NCBI GenBank assembly: GCA_023260935.1
Contig: JALQTL010000442.1
Location: 1-25,689 of the forward strand
DNA length: 25,689 nucleotides
Origin: Paracoccaceae bacterium
GTDB lineage: Bacteria; Pseudomonadota; Alphaproteobacteria; Rhodobacterales; Rhodobacteraceae
Direction: 5' to 3'
Shown: positions 1 to 7,488 of the stretch, in pieces
How the letters are laid out: every line of letters starts with the position of its first letter
Numbering within the stretch: the first letter of the stretch is position 1
The notes under the pieces: generated by a model
Seen by the model: only the letters and a program-made list of their open reading frames with translations
Databases searched by the model: none
Told to the model about the DNA's origin: nothing
Translations under genes and position numbers: made by a program

Positions 1-565
1 CGATCACGCGCGCGATCCTTTCAGCCGTCGCCCGGCGCGGCACTTCCTCCAGCGCGCAATGCGTGGTGACATGGCTGACGCGAAACGGGCCATGTGCCAG
101 CATCATCACGCTGCCCGTCACGCCCGTCAGGTCGGCAAGAAGTTCGGTGTGGCCGGCAAAATCATGGCCGGCAAGGTGCAGGGCCTCCTTGTTCAGCGGT
201 GCGGTCACGATGCCGGCGATACGGCCGGCCTGTGCCAGTCGCGTTGCGATGGCTACGGCCTGGTAGGCCTGTTCGCCTGCAACGGCACTTACTTCGCCCC
301 AGCGGATCTCCTGACCGGGCGCCGGGGTCGGCAGGATCGCCGCCCCGGTCAGGCCCGCCGAGATCGCTGTTTCGGCGATCACCGGCGGCGGCACCAGGCC
401 AAGCACGGCGCCTGCGCGGGCAAGCACCCCGGGGTCGCCGACCAGAAGCAGGGCCAGTTGCCGCGCGGCAAGCCGGTCCTTTAGCTGCGCGACGGCCTTG
501 AGCGCAATTTCGGGGCCGATGCCCGCCGGATCGCCAACCGTAATGGCAAGAATGGGATGCGTCAC
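1..565 (-). CDS. pdxA: PdxA-family 4-phospho-threonate/erythronate dehydrogenase (3' end cut by the window edge)
   Basis: The minus strand is open from a GTG at 565 to the window edge (188 codons). The N-terminus reads VTHPILAITVGDPAGIGPEI, the hallmark of the PdxA family of NAD-dependent, metal-dependent 4-hydroxythreonine-4-phosphate dehydrogenases. Further in are the TAPLNKEAL and AGHTELLADL blocks, the latter holding a metal-ligand His. A GAGG lies 6 bases before the GTG, and the permease stop is 7 bases upstream, so this is the fourth gene of the transporter operon. Because a DUF1537 kinase and a sugar ABC transporter are linked, the likely role is PdxA2: oxidation and decarboxylation of 4-phospho-D-threonate or 4-phospho-D-erythronate to dihydroxyacetone phosphate, rather than vitamin B6 synthesis. 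The family is certain; the substrate is inferred. Confidence 0.92.
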   Translation of the reverse strand, partial: MTHPILAITVGDPAGIGPEIALKAVAQLKDRLAARQLALLLVGDPGVLARAGAVLGLVPPPVIAETAISAGLTGAAILPTPAPGQEIRWGEVSAVAGEQAYQAVAIATRLAQAGRIAGIVTAPLNKEALHLAGHDFAGHTELLADLTGVTGSVMMLAHGPFRVSHVTTHCALEEVPRRATAERIARVI

Positions 566-572
566 AGCTGCC

Positions 573-1553
573 TCACTTGATAATGGAAATCTTGGAGCGA
601 TCGATGGTCAGGAAGACCGCAACTATCAGGACGAGGCCTTTCAGGATATTCTGAAGATAGGGATCAACGCCGGTCATGTTCATACCGTTCGAGAGGATGG
701 CGATGATCAGCACGCCAAGAACCGTGCCTCGGATGCGGCCGATGCCGCCAGTCAGGGGCGTGCCGCCGACGACCACGGCCGCGATCACGTCCAGTTCCAG
801 GCCTTGTGCCAGCTGGGCCGTGGCGGCCATCGTTCGGGCCGATTGCAACAGCCCCGCAAGACCGCAAAGCGCCCCGCAAAGGACAAAGACCCAAAGCTTG
901 ACCCGGTCGACACGGATACCGGAGAGGAGCGCCACACGCTCTCCTCCGCCGATCGCCCGGACCTCGCGGCCGAAAACGGTGTGATTGAAGATCACCGCGG
1001 CAATCAGCGTCGCCACGATCGCGATAAGGACGGCATTGGGGATGCCCAGACTGCGCCCCGTGTAGACAAGCAGGAAGTCACGGTCCGTGATCGAGACCGG
1101 CGCCCCCTTCGTGTAAAGCAGGACAAGGCCGCGGAAGATCACCATCGTCCCGAGAGTGACGATGAATGACGGGATCTTGCCGTAAGAGAACAGCAACCCG
1201 TTCAGCAAGCCGCAAAGAACGCCGATCCCGACCGCCGGCAGGATCGCCCAGACCCCCATTTCCGGGGACAATGCGGCAGCGGCCAGCGCCGACAGCGCCA
1301 CCACCGAGCCGACCGACAGGTCGATCGATCCCGAAACGATCACGAAGGTCATGGCCACGGCCGCGACAAGCAGGACAGCGCTTTGCTGAAGGATGATCAG
1401 GCCGTTGTTGACCGTTAGAAACCTGTCGGAGGTCAGGGCGAAGCCAAGGCACAGCAGCAAAAGCAGTCCGACCGGAAACCATTGCCGGACCTGATCGAGG
1501 GTGGACCGTTCATGCGCCGTCGCGCTTTTGGCGGCCTGTTTCACATCATCCAT
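573..1553 (-). CDS. Sugar ABC transporter permease, RbsC type
   Basis: This 326-residue hydrophobic protein belongs to the BPD_transp_2 (RbsC/AraH) family. After a charged cytoplasmic start (MDDVKQAAKSATAHERS) come about eight to ten membrane segments. They include the conserved VIVSGSIDLSVGSVVAL block, the family's cytoplasmic coupling region, and GTPLTGGIGRIRGTVLGVLI near the C-terminus. It forms the inner-membrane channel and works with the ATPase and binding protein of the same operon. The start ATG at 1553 overlaps the last 13 bases of the ATPase gene, so the two are probably translationally coupled. A longer reading upstream would run through the ATPase gene in another frame and is not credible. 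The substrate cannot be read from the sequence; four-carbon sugar acids are suggested by the neighbours. Confidence 0.95.
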   Translation of the reverse strand: MDDVKQAAKSATAHERSTLDQVRQWFPVGLLLLLCLGFALTSDRFLTVNNGLIILQQSAVLLVAAVAMTFVIVSGSIDLSVGSVVALSALAAAALSPEMGVWAILPAVGIGVLCGLLNGLLFSYGKIPSFIVTLGTMVIFRGLVLLYTKGAPVSITDRDFLLVYTGRSLGIPNAVLIAIVATLIAAVIFNHTVFGREVRAIGGGERVALLSGIRVDRVKLWVFVLCGALCGLAGLLQSARTMAATAQLAQGLELDVIAAVVVGGTPLTGGIGRIRGTVLGVLIIAILSNGMNMTGVDPYLQNILKGLVLIVAVFLTIDRSKISIIK

Positions 1554-3019
1554 TTGACGACCTCTTCCTCGTTTGGCTCCGTGCCATGACCAAACACCTT
1601 CGCCACGCGACCCTTTCGCGTGACCATGACCCGATCGGACAGGCCAAGAAGCTCCGGCAGATCCTCGGTTACCATCACCACCGCCAGCCCGTCGGACGCC
1701 AACTTGCGGATGACACGATAGATTTCGGCTTTGGCGCCGATGTCCACGCCACGGGTCGGGTTGTTCAGCAGCAGAACCTCGGGCGCGGTCGCGAGGCATT
1801 TGCCAAGCACGACCTTCTGCATGTTGCCCCCCGACAGAGCGCCCACCGCCGCTTCCGGTCCGGCGGTCTTTATCCCAAGGGTGGCGATCTGTTCTGTCGC
1901 AAGGGCCATCATCCGGCGCCGATCCGACAGAACGGCCGATTTCACGGGCCGCGCGGCCAGCGTCAGGTTCTCCAGAACCGAGAACTCCGTGATCACCCCT
2001 TCGCCCGTACGATCCCCGGGCAGGTGGGCAATCCGTGCCGACAGGGCCTCGGCAGGGTGCCCGGGACGGTATTCCCGCCCATCAAGCAGCATCGCGCCTG
2101 CGTCGATCGCTTCGGCGCCGGCCAGCGCAGACAGGATGGACTCGCCGCCCGATCCCTTCAGGCCGCCAATCCCCAGAATCTCGCCCGCAGCCACGGCAAG
2201 GTCTACAGGCCCCACACCAGAGGCAGTGACGACGCCGCGCAATTCCACCTTGACGGGGCCGCCAGATGGACCGCCCCGCTGCGGAAACAGCCCGCCGATC
2301 ATTTCACGGCCGACCATCAGTTCGGCCAGACGTTCCTCTGTCATCTCTGCGGTCGGCCAGTCGCCGACAAGGGCGCCATCCTTCAGAACGATCAGGCGAT
2401 CCGAGATCTCGAAGACCTCGTGCATATGGTGCGAGACGAAGGCAATGCCGATACCTTGCGCCTTCAGCTCCCGGATGACCGACATCAGGCGCTGTGCCTC
2501 GCCATGGTTCAGAAAGGCCGTGCTTTCGTCGAAGAAGACAAAACGAGGGTTCGTGGCAAGGGCGCGCGCAACCTCGATGGTCTTGATGCGGCCAAGATCC
2601 AGCCTGTGAATATCGTCCGTGGCCCTGAAATCGGCACCGATGCGGTCAAGGATCCTTTGCGCATCGGCGTGCAACCGTTTCCAGTCGATAAGGCCGAACC
2701 GGCGATAATCGCGCAGGTGGCCCAGCATCACGTTTTCCGCAATTCCCAGACTGCGGTTCACATTGAGTTCCTGAAACACCAGCGCAACACCCTGAGCTTC
2801 CGCTTCGCGCTGGTTGCGTGGCGTGTAGCTTGCACCGTCCAGGGTGGCCTCGCCCGAGGATCGCGGGTGAACGGCCGACAGCACTTTCAGAAGCGTAGAC
2901 TTGCCTGCGCCGTTCTCTCCGACAAGGGCAACAACCTCGGCCTCGTGGAAATCTGCCGAGACGCCGCGAAGCGCCTGCGAGCCACCGAAACTCTTGCTGA
3001 TGTTTCTGGCAGACAGCAC
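1541..3019 (-). CDS. Sugar ABC transporter ATP-binding protein, RbsA type (two nucleotide-binding domains)
   Basis: The protein has 492 residues and two tandem ABC domains, as in RbsA/XylG/MglA. Domain 1 has an intact Walker A (GENGAGKST) and a Walker B with catalytic Glu (FVFFDEST), but its signature is degenerate (LDLGRIKTIE). Domain 2 has an intact signature (LSGGNMQK), but its Walker A is degenerate (GLKGSGGES) and its Walker B reads LLLNNPTRGVD, with Asn-Asn where the family has Asp-Glu. Domain 1 Walker motifs plus domain 2 signature thus make one good ATP site, and the other site should be inactive. I chose the GTG at 3019 because AAAGAGG lies 8 bases upstream and the N-terminus then matches the family (VLSARNISKSFGG). 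An in-frame ATG at 3097 would read back through the intergenic hairpin. Confidence 0.93.
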   Translation of the reverse strand: MLSARNISKSFGGSQALRGVSADFHEAEVVALVGENGAGKSTLLKVLSAVHPRSSGEATLDGASYTPRNQREAEAQGVALVFQELNVNRSLGIAENVMLGHLRDYRRFGLIDWKRLHADAQRILDRIGADFRATDDIHRLDLGRIKTIEVARALATNPRFVFFDESTAFLNHGEAQRLMSVIRELKAQGIGIAFVSHHMHEVFEISDRLIVLKDGALVGDWPTAEMTEERLAELMVGREMIGGLFPQRGGPSGGPVKVELRGVVTASGVGPVDLAVAAGEILGIGGLKGSGGESILSALAGAEAIDAGAMLLDGREYRPGHPAEALSARIAHLPGDRTGEGVITEFSVLENLTLAARPVKSAVLSDRRRMMALATEQIATLGIKTAGPEAAVGALSGGNMQKVVLGKCLATAPEVLLLNNPTRGVDIGAKAEIYRVIRKLASDGLAVVMVTEDLPELLGLSDRVMVTRKGRVAKVFGHGTEPNEEEVVKWMM

Positions 3020-3064
3020 CTGCAAAGCCTCTTTAGGTTCGTGACTTTCGATTGATCGACAGGG

Positions 3065-3089
3065 GCGGAAGGCCGTTGCGGCCTTCCGC
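3065..3089 (-). promoter_or_regulatory. Intercistronic stem-loop between binding-protein and ATPase genes
   Basis: Ten bases (GCGGAAGGCC, 3065-3074) pair perfectly with 3080-3089. A further G-C pair closes the stem to a three-base loop. It lies in the 83-base gap between the binding-protein stop and the ATPase start, with no U-run after it. Such hairpins in binding-protein-dependent operons commonly protect the upstream message from 3' decay or attenuate read-through, so the binding protein is made in excess over the membrane parts. The function here is inferred. Confidence 0.7.
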
Positions 3090-3102
3090 ATGGTCATGTG
3101 GA

Positions 3103-4158
3103 TCAGTTGCTGTACTTCATCTCGAAAACAGCGGTTTCCGCATCCGGATTGTAGGTCTTGGAGCGTGCCTTGAAGCCGTAGACCGGCACGCCGTTCGGGA
3201 AGTCCGAGCGGAACTGGGCCACGCGGTCCTGGGTAAGGGGCAAGAGGTCAAGCTTGACGTTCGCCACCTCGGCCGGGATCCCATGCCCGTTCAGATGGTC
3301 GTAAAGCATGACCAGCGCAAAGCCGCCCTGCAGCCAGTGCCCGCCGATGTCGAACAGAAGTTCACCCTTTTCGACGGCGTCGACGTTTTCGGGGTTCAGG
3401 TCCATCGCAACGACGACGATGTCTTCGCCCGGCTTCTTGCCCGCATTGGTGATGGCCGCCATGACGCCGGTTGCGGTGCCGCCGTTGGCGGCCCAGACGC
3501 CCTGAACGTTCGGATTGCCTTGCCACAGGCTTTCAAACACGGTCTGCGAGGTGTCGCGGACGAAGTTCCCGTCGACTTCGCCGACCACGACGATGTCGGG
3601 GTTCGCATCCAGCGCATCCTGAAGGCCGGCCCGGCGGTCGATTGCAACCGAAGTGCCGGCTGTTCCGTTGACCACCGCGATGTATTTCTTGCCATCTTCC
3701 GACGGTTCGATGGCAGCGAAAAGCGCCTCTGCCATCTGACGGCCGGCGTCCCGATCGCTTGGCCCGACGAAGGCCAGATAGTTCGGGAACAGGGCGTCCT
3801 GCGGTGGGAAATCGGCGTAGCTATCCGTCATGATGACGGGAATATTGGCATCCTTCGCCATCGTCAGACCCGGCACGGCAGTCGCCCAATAGGGGGTGAA
3901 GATGATGCCGTCGACGCCCTGGGCGACCAGATCCTCAAGGCCCTTGATCATCTGGTCGGGCTTGTTGTCGGCATTCAGCACAACCAGATCGACGCCCAGT
4001 TCATCCGCGCCTTTCTGCATGAATTCGACATAGGAATTCCAGAACTGCGCGTCGAGGGTAGGCACGATGACGCCAATGTCAGGGTTTTCGGCCAAGGCCG
4101 TTCCGGCAGACATAAGGCCAAGGGCGCCGACAAGGGCGCCTTTCAGATAATTCCGCAT
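3103..4158 (-). CDS. Periplasmic sugar-binding protein of the ABC transporter
   Basis: This 351-residue protein is of the Peripla_BP_4 (ribose-binding type) family. It starts with a Sec signal peptide (MRNYLKGALVGALGLMSAGTALA, cleavage expected before ENPDIG). The mature protein opens with the typical IGVIVPTLDAQFWNSYVEFMQ, followed by the NADNKPDQMIKGLEDLVAQGVDGIIF block and a second lobe with AANGGTATGVMAAI. It captures the substrate in the periplasm and delivers it to the permease. The ATG at 4158 is preceded by GGGAGGA at good spacing. It is the first gene of the minus-strand operon and is divergent from the DeoR-type regulator. The ligand is not known; sugar acids or four-carbon polyols fit the operon's kinase/dehydrogenase pair. 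Confidence 0.94.
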   Translation of the reverse strand: MRNYLKGALVGALGLMSAGTALAENPDIGVIVPTLDAQFWNSYVEFMQKGADELGVDLVVLNADNKPDQMIKGLEDLVAQGVDGIIFTPYWATAVPGLTMAKDANIPVIMTDSYADFPPQDALFPNYLAFVGPSDRDAGRQMAEALFAAIEPSEDGKKYIAVVNGTAGTSVAIDRRAGLQDALDANPDIVVVGEVDGNFVRDTSQTVFESLWQGNPNVQGVWAANGGTATGVMAAITNAGKKPGEDIVVVAMDLNPENVDAVEKGELLFDIGGHWLQGGFALVMLYDHLNGHGIPAEVANVKLDLLPLTQDRVAQFRSDFPNGVPVYGFKARSKTYNPDAETAVFEMKYSN

Positions 4159-4228
4159 GAGATCCTCCCAAATCCTGGACGGCCGTACGAGTGGTGATTC
4201 TGCCGTCTCATGGAAGATAATGGCAGAA

Positions 4229-4277
4229 TGTGAAACGTTGTGGAAGTTTTTTGATGTATATTCATGCGCTGTGAAAC
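4229..4277. promoter_or_regulatory. Possible DeoR-type operator: two TGTGAAAC direct repeats
   Basis: TGTGAAAC occurs at 4229-4236 and again at 4270-4277, a 41-base period or about four helical turns. The repeats bracket the -10 of the candidate transporter-operon promoter, in the gap between the divergent regulator and transporter genes. A two-site repression loop by the adjacent DeoR-type regulator is plausible but inferred. Confidence 0.35.
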
Positions 4278-4286
4278 CTCTTGCAA
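4258..4286 (-). promoter_or_regulatory. Candidate promoter of the transporter operon
   Basis: On the minus strand TTGCAA (4286-4281) and GAATAT (4263-4258) are separated by 17 bases, a sigma-70-like arrangement about 100 bases before the binding-protein ATG. The surrounding AT-rich stretch stands out from the GC-rich genes. Called by eye only. Confidence 0.4.
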
Positions 4287-4332
4287 TATTTTGACAGATC
4301 GCGAGACTCGTGCCGTCTGGGGAGGATCGGTC

Positions 4333-5112
4333 ATGCTGCCAGCGCTGCGTCGCGCACGGATCATCGAATTGCTGCGCCGTGACGGCGCGGCCGGTCTGAA
4401 GGAAATGTCCGAGGCGCTGAAGGTCTCGGTCTCGACCCTCAGGCGCGATGTCGATTATCTTTGTGATCAGGGTCATCTGGAGCGCACGCATGGCGGGGCC
4501 GTGCTGAAGGCCGGATTGCGCGCCGGTATCGAGCTTGAGCGCGAGATCGCGTCAGAGCTGGACAGTGGCGCGAAGGCGGCGATCGGCCTTCGGGCGGCCG
4601 GCCTGATCCAGCCGGGGCAGACGGTCATCATCGACAGCGGAACGACCACTGCGGCGGCCGCCCGCGCCGCGCGCGACAGGGGTGTCCCCTTCACGGCGAT
4701 GACCAACGATGTGTCGATCGCCGCGATCTTGTCGGAAAGCACGCTGGTTCAGGTTCAGGTGACGGGCGGCACGATCCGGCCGGGGACAAGCACGCTCCTA
4801 GGCGCCGATGCCTTGCATTCCGTAAGGCGGCTGCGGGCAGACCTTGCGTTTGTCGGGGCACATGCTCTGTCAGAGCATGAGATGTCGGACACATCCATCG
4901 AGTTGGCAGAGCTGAAGCGTGATATCATGGCGGCTGCCGATCGGCCGGTTCTGCTGGCCGACAGTTCGAAGGTCTTTACCCGCGCCTTCTGTAGCTTCGG
5001 TCGGGTTGACGAACTGCACCTGCTTATCACGGATTCGCGTGTGCAGAGGGAGCAGGTCGATACGCTTTCGGCAAACGGCGCGCGGGTCGATGTCGTCGCT
5101 GTGGGCGCATGA
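4333..5112 (+). CDS. DeoR/GlpR-family transcriptional regulator
   Basis: This 259-residue protein has the DeoR layout. An N-terminal helix-turn-helix lies at about residues 6-58 (RIIELLRRDG, then VSVSTLRRDVDYLCDQGHLERTHGGAV). A DeoRC sugar-phosphate sensor domain covers about 75-235, with the IDSGTTTAAAARA and TNDVSIA phosphate-binding blocks. These regulators usually repress catabolic operons and are released by a phosphorylated sugar intermediate, here perhaps a phosphorylated four-carbon acid or a downstream triose. The ATG at 4333 was chosen because GGAGG sits 7 bases before it and the N-terminus then matches the family; an in-frame ATG at 4264 has no such site. It is divergent from the transporter operon and directly upstream of the alcohol dehydrogenase gene. 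Confidence 0.92.
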   Translation: MLPALRRARIIELLRRDGAAGLKEMSEALKVSVSTLRRDVDYLCDQGHLERTHGGAVLKAGLRAGIELEREIASELDSGAKAAIGLRAAGLIQPGQTVIIDSGTTTAAAARAARDRGVPFTAMTNDVSIAAILSESTLVQVQVTGGTIRPGTSTLLGADALHSVRRLRADLAFVGAHALSEHEMSDTSIELAELKRDIMAAADRPVLLADSSKVFTRAFCSFGRVDELHLLITDSRVQREQVDTLSANGARVDVVAVGA

Positions 5113-5183
5113 CGCACGAACCAGCGACCGAACATGCCGGGGATGTCGCAACCAGATCCTTTCGTGAAACAGGGAACTTTCCC

Positions 5184-6308
5184 ATGATGACCCATCCGCC
5201 TGCAATCACGGTCTTCCAGCCACGCCAGCTGGAAATCGGGGCGGGAGCCGTCACCCGCCTTGGCAGTTTTGCCTCGGATTACGAACGGATACTGGTCATT
5301 GCCAGCCATCGCACAGCGGAACAGGTGGGCCGACTTAACCTGAAGGGAAAGGTCACGGTCTTTGCGGGTGTGGTCGGCGAACCTGACAGCGTCATGCTTG
5401 AGGCCGCTCTGGCTGTCGCCCGGCAATCAGACCCCGATCTGGTCGTCGGCTTCGGGGGCGGGGCGGTCATGGATGTGGCAAAGCTGGTTGCCGCCCTGTG
5501 GAATGGCACCCAAGATCTGAAAGAGGTCGTCGGCCCAAACAGGGTTGCGCAGCGTCATACGGCGCTGGTCCAGATTGCCACGACGGCCGGCAGCGGGTCC
5601 GAGGCCGGAAGCCGCGCGCTGATCATCGATCCAGAAACAAGGAACAAGCTGGCCGTCGACAGCCCGCACCTGGTGGCCGATCTGGCCGTGCTTGATCCCG
5701 AACTGACCTTTTCGCTGTCCCCCGCCGCCACCGCGGCCACGGGTCTGGACGCTTTGGCCCATTGCGTCGAGGCTTTCACCAGCCGCAAGGCACATCCCGT
5801 GATCGACGGATATGCGCGGATGGGGATTGCCCTGGTGGGGGCTCACCTTGCCCGCGCCGTCCGGAACGGACAAGATGCAGAGGCGCGGCAGGGCATGATG
5901 CTGGCCAGCTTTTACGGCGGCATCTGTCTGGGCCCAGTCAATACCGCTGCGGGACATGCGCTGGCTTATCCGCTGGGCACGCATCTGAATCTGGCCCACG
6001 GCCTTGCGAACGCCGTCATCTTTCCGCATGTCCTTGCCTTCAACGAAAGCGCCGTCGCCGCCAGGACGGCAGAGATCGTCAATCTTCTTGGCCTTGCCGC
6101 GCGGGTGCGGGCGGAAGGCACATTGAACAGTGTGCGCGGTTTCTGCGCCGATCTGGGCCTTGAAACACGCTTGTCGCGGCTTGGCGCGACCGAGGAACGG
6201 CTGCCCGCCTTCGCCCAGATTGCGCATTCCATCCGCCGTCTGATGGACAACAATCCCCGCGACATGGACCTGGGCCAGATCCATGCGATCTATCGCGACG
6301 CCTTTTGA
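5184..6308 (+). CDS. Iron-containing alcohol dehydrogenase
   Basis: The protein has 374 residues and the two-domain fold of the Fe-ADH family. The nucleotide-binding motif is VGFGGGAVMDVAKLV. The four metal ligands are visible: Asp189 and His193 (GLDALAHCVEAF), His258 (AGHALAYPLG) and His272 (NLAHGLANAVIFPH). It should oxidise or reduce an alcohol or hydroxy-aldehyde with NAD(P). Which four-carbon substrate it uses cannot be told. Two starts compete: the ATG at 5184, with AGGGA 8 bases upstream and the usual family length, and an ATG at 5109 that overlaps the regulator's stop codon as ATGA but lacks a ribosome-binding site. I favour 5184, though coupled translation from 5109 is possible. Confidence 0.9.
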   Translation: MMTHPPAITVFQPRQLEIGAGAVTRLGSFASDYERILVIASHRTAEQVGRLNLKGKVTVFAGVVGEPDSVMLEAALAVARQSDPDLVVGFGGGAVMDVAKLVAALWNGTQDLKEVVGPNRVAQRHTALVQIATTAGSGSEAGSRALIIDPETRNKLAVDSPHLVADLAVLDPELTFSLSPAATAATGLDALAHCVEAFTSRKAHPVIDGYARMGIALVGAHLARAVRNGQDAEARQGMMLASFYGGICLGPVNTAAGHALAYPLGTHLNLAHGLANAVIFPHVLAFNESAVAARTAEIVNLLGLAARVRAEGTLNSVRGFCADLGLETRLSRLGATEERLPAFAQIAHSIRRLMDNNPRDMDLGQIHAIYRDAF

Positions 6309-6344
6309 CACCCAGACACGCCCCGCGGCGGGCGCGGACGCGCC

Positions 6345-7373
6345 CTAGGTATCGGCGCGCAGGATCCGGACAAGCTGAATAAGCGTCTCTGCTTCACCGA
6401 ACCCGCCGGATTTCAGGATCATCGCCTGATCGCCGGCCCGCGCCAGCGGCACCCCCGGCAAGACCTCGCCCTCAAGCTGAAGGACATCAAGCGCCATCCG
6501 TCGCAGGACCGCTTCGGCGGTTGCCCCGCCGGTCAGGAAAATGGCATCCGCCCGCGCGGTGAGAGCCGGATGAACGCTTTCCGCCAAGGCATCGGCCACC
6601 TCGTTTCCGGGGGCGGCCGGTGTGCCGGGGGTGGCCTGAACCACTGTCACCTTGCCCAAGGATTCCGGAACCGCCATGACGCCGTTCGGTGCTCCATGCC
6701 AATCCACGCCTTCCTGCGCCCTCAGGGCGGCGACTTGCGCCACGGTGATGGGATCGCGCGAGCCGACCACCATCAGGATACGTTCGACAGGCTTGGGAAC
6801 CAGAGGTTTCTCGGCCCGTCCCGTCATTGCCGCGGCCAAGGCGTCGGCCAACCCCCGTGCCCCCACCAGCAGCGCATCGGAAGGGGCGGCCATCAGGGCC
6901 GCCTGCATCTCGGCGGTGCTGGAGGTATCCGGCACCACTGCCATTTTGCCAAGATCGCCCAGAATTTCGGCAACCGAAATGGGCCTGTCGATCCCGAACC
7001 CGCTGACCAGTCCATTGCGCACGATGCGTCCGAATTCGGGAATGGCCGGGGCAACAAGCAGATGTCTGGGGGCAAGTGCGGCCAGTTCGGCGCCGACATT
7101 CCCCTTGAGGCGCGAGTCCACCTTCTTGAACAGCCGGACACCGGCCGGCAACGAAGTGGCGATTTCTGCAACGCGGCTTGCCGCCTCATCCGCGGATATT
7201 TCGCGGGATTGCGTGCTGACGGCGACGACGTCACACCCGAAGGACAGGGCCTTTGCCATGGCGCCGGGATGCAGGGCAACCACGACAGACTGGCCGCGCG
7301 CGGCAAATGGCGCAGCCGCGTCAAACGCGCCGGTCAGATCATCTGCTATGATGCAAAGCAAGGTTCGTTCCAT
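6345..7373 (-). CDS. Four-carbon acid sugar kinase (DUF1537 family)
   Basis: This 342-residue protein has both DUF1537 domains. The N-terminal substrate domain starts MERTLLCIIADDLTGAFDAA with the invariant DDLTGA, followed by FKKVDSRLKGNVGAEL. The C-terminal nucleotide domain has LTGGATAEAVL, GEVLPGVPLAR and the closing KSGGFGEAETL. Known members (DtnK, LtnK, OtnK) phosphorylate D-threonate, L-threonate or erythronate on O4. With a PdxA-type dehydrogenase in the same locus, D-threonate or D-erythronate is the best guess. The protein is shorter than the roughly 420 residues usual for the family, but both signature regions are present. It converges on the alcohol dehydrogenase gene with a 36-base gap and is not in the transporter operon. 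No clear ribosome-binding site precedes the ATG. Confidence 0.9.
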   Translation of the reverse strand: MERTLLCIIADDLTGAFDAAAPFAARGQSVVVALHPGAMAKALSFGCDVVAVSTQSREISADEAASRVAEIATSLPAGVRLFKKVDSRLKGNVGAELAALAPRHLLVAPAIPEFGRIVRNGLVSGFGIDRPISVAEILGDLGKMAVVPDTSSTAEMQAALMAAPSDALLVGARGLADALAAAMTGRAEKPLVPKPVERILMVVGSRDPITVAQVAALRAQEGVDWHGAPNGVMAVPESLGKVTVVQATPGTPAAPGNEVADALAESVHPALTARADAIFLTGGATAEAVLRRMALDVLQLEGEVLPGVPLARAGDQAMILKSGGFGEAETLIQLVRILRADT

Positions 7374-7488
7374 GCAGCTGCTAAGGTGTTCAATCTACTT
7401 CATAATGAGGATAGAGGATATTCTGTCGGCTGCGCAATGCCGATGGTTGGATGCTGAACCTGTCGCACTTTGGTGCCGCTGGCGCGGG

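Noticed and set aside
59..1482. Long plus-strand and alternative-frame readings across the PdxA and permease genes
   Set aside because: They are antisense or out-of-frame shadows of genes with clear family motifs; compositions are Arg/Pro/Ala-rich with no recognisable domain.
1586..3055. A 489-residue plus-strand reading opposite the ABC ATPase
   Set aside because: Antisense shadow; the minus strand has intact Walker and signature motifs.
6309..6344. A bidirectional terminator between the Fe-ADH and kinase genes
   Set aside because: Only a five-base stem (CGCCC/GGGCG) and no U-run on either strand.
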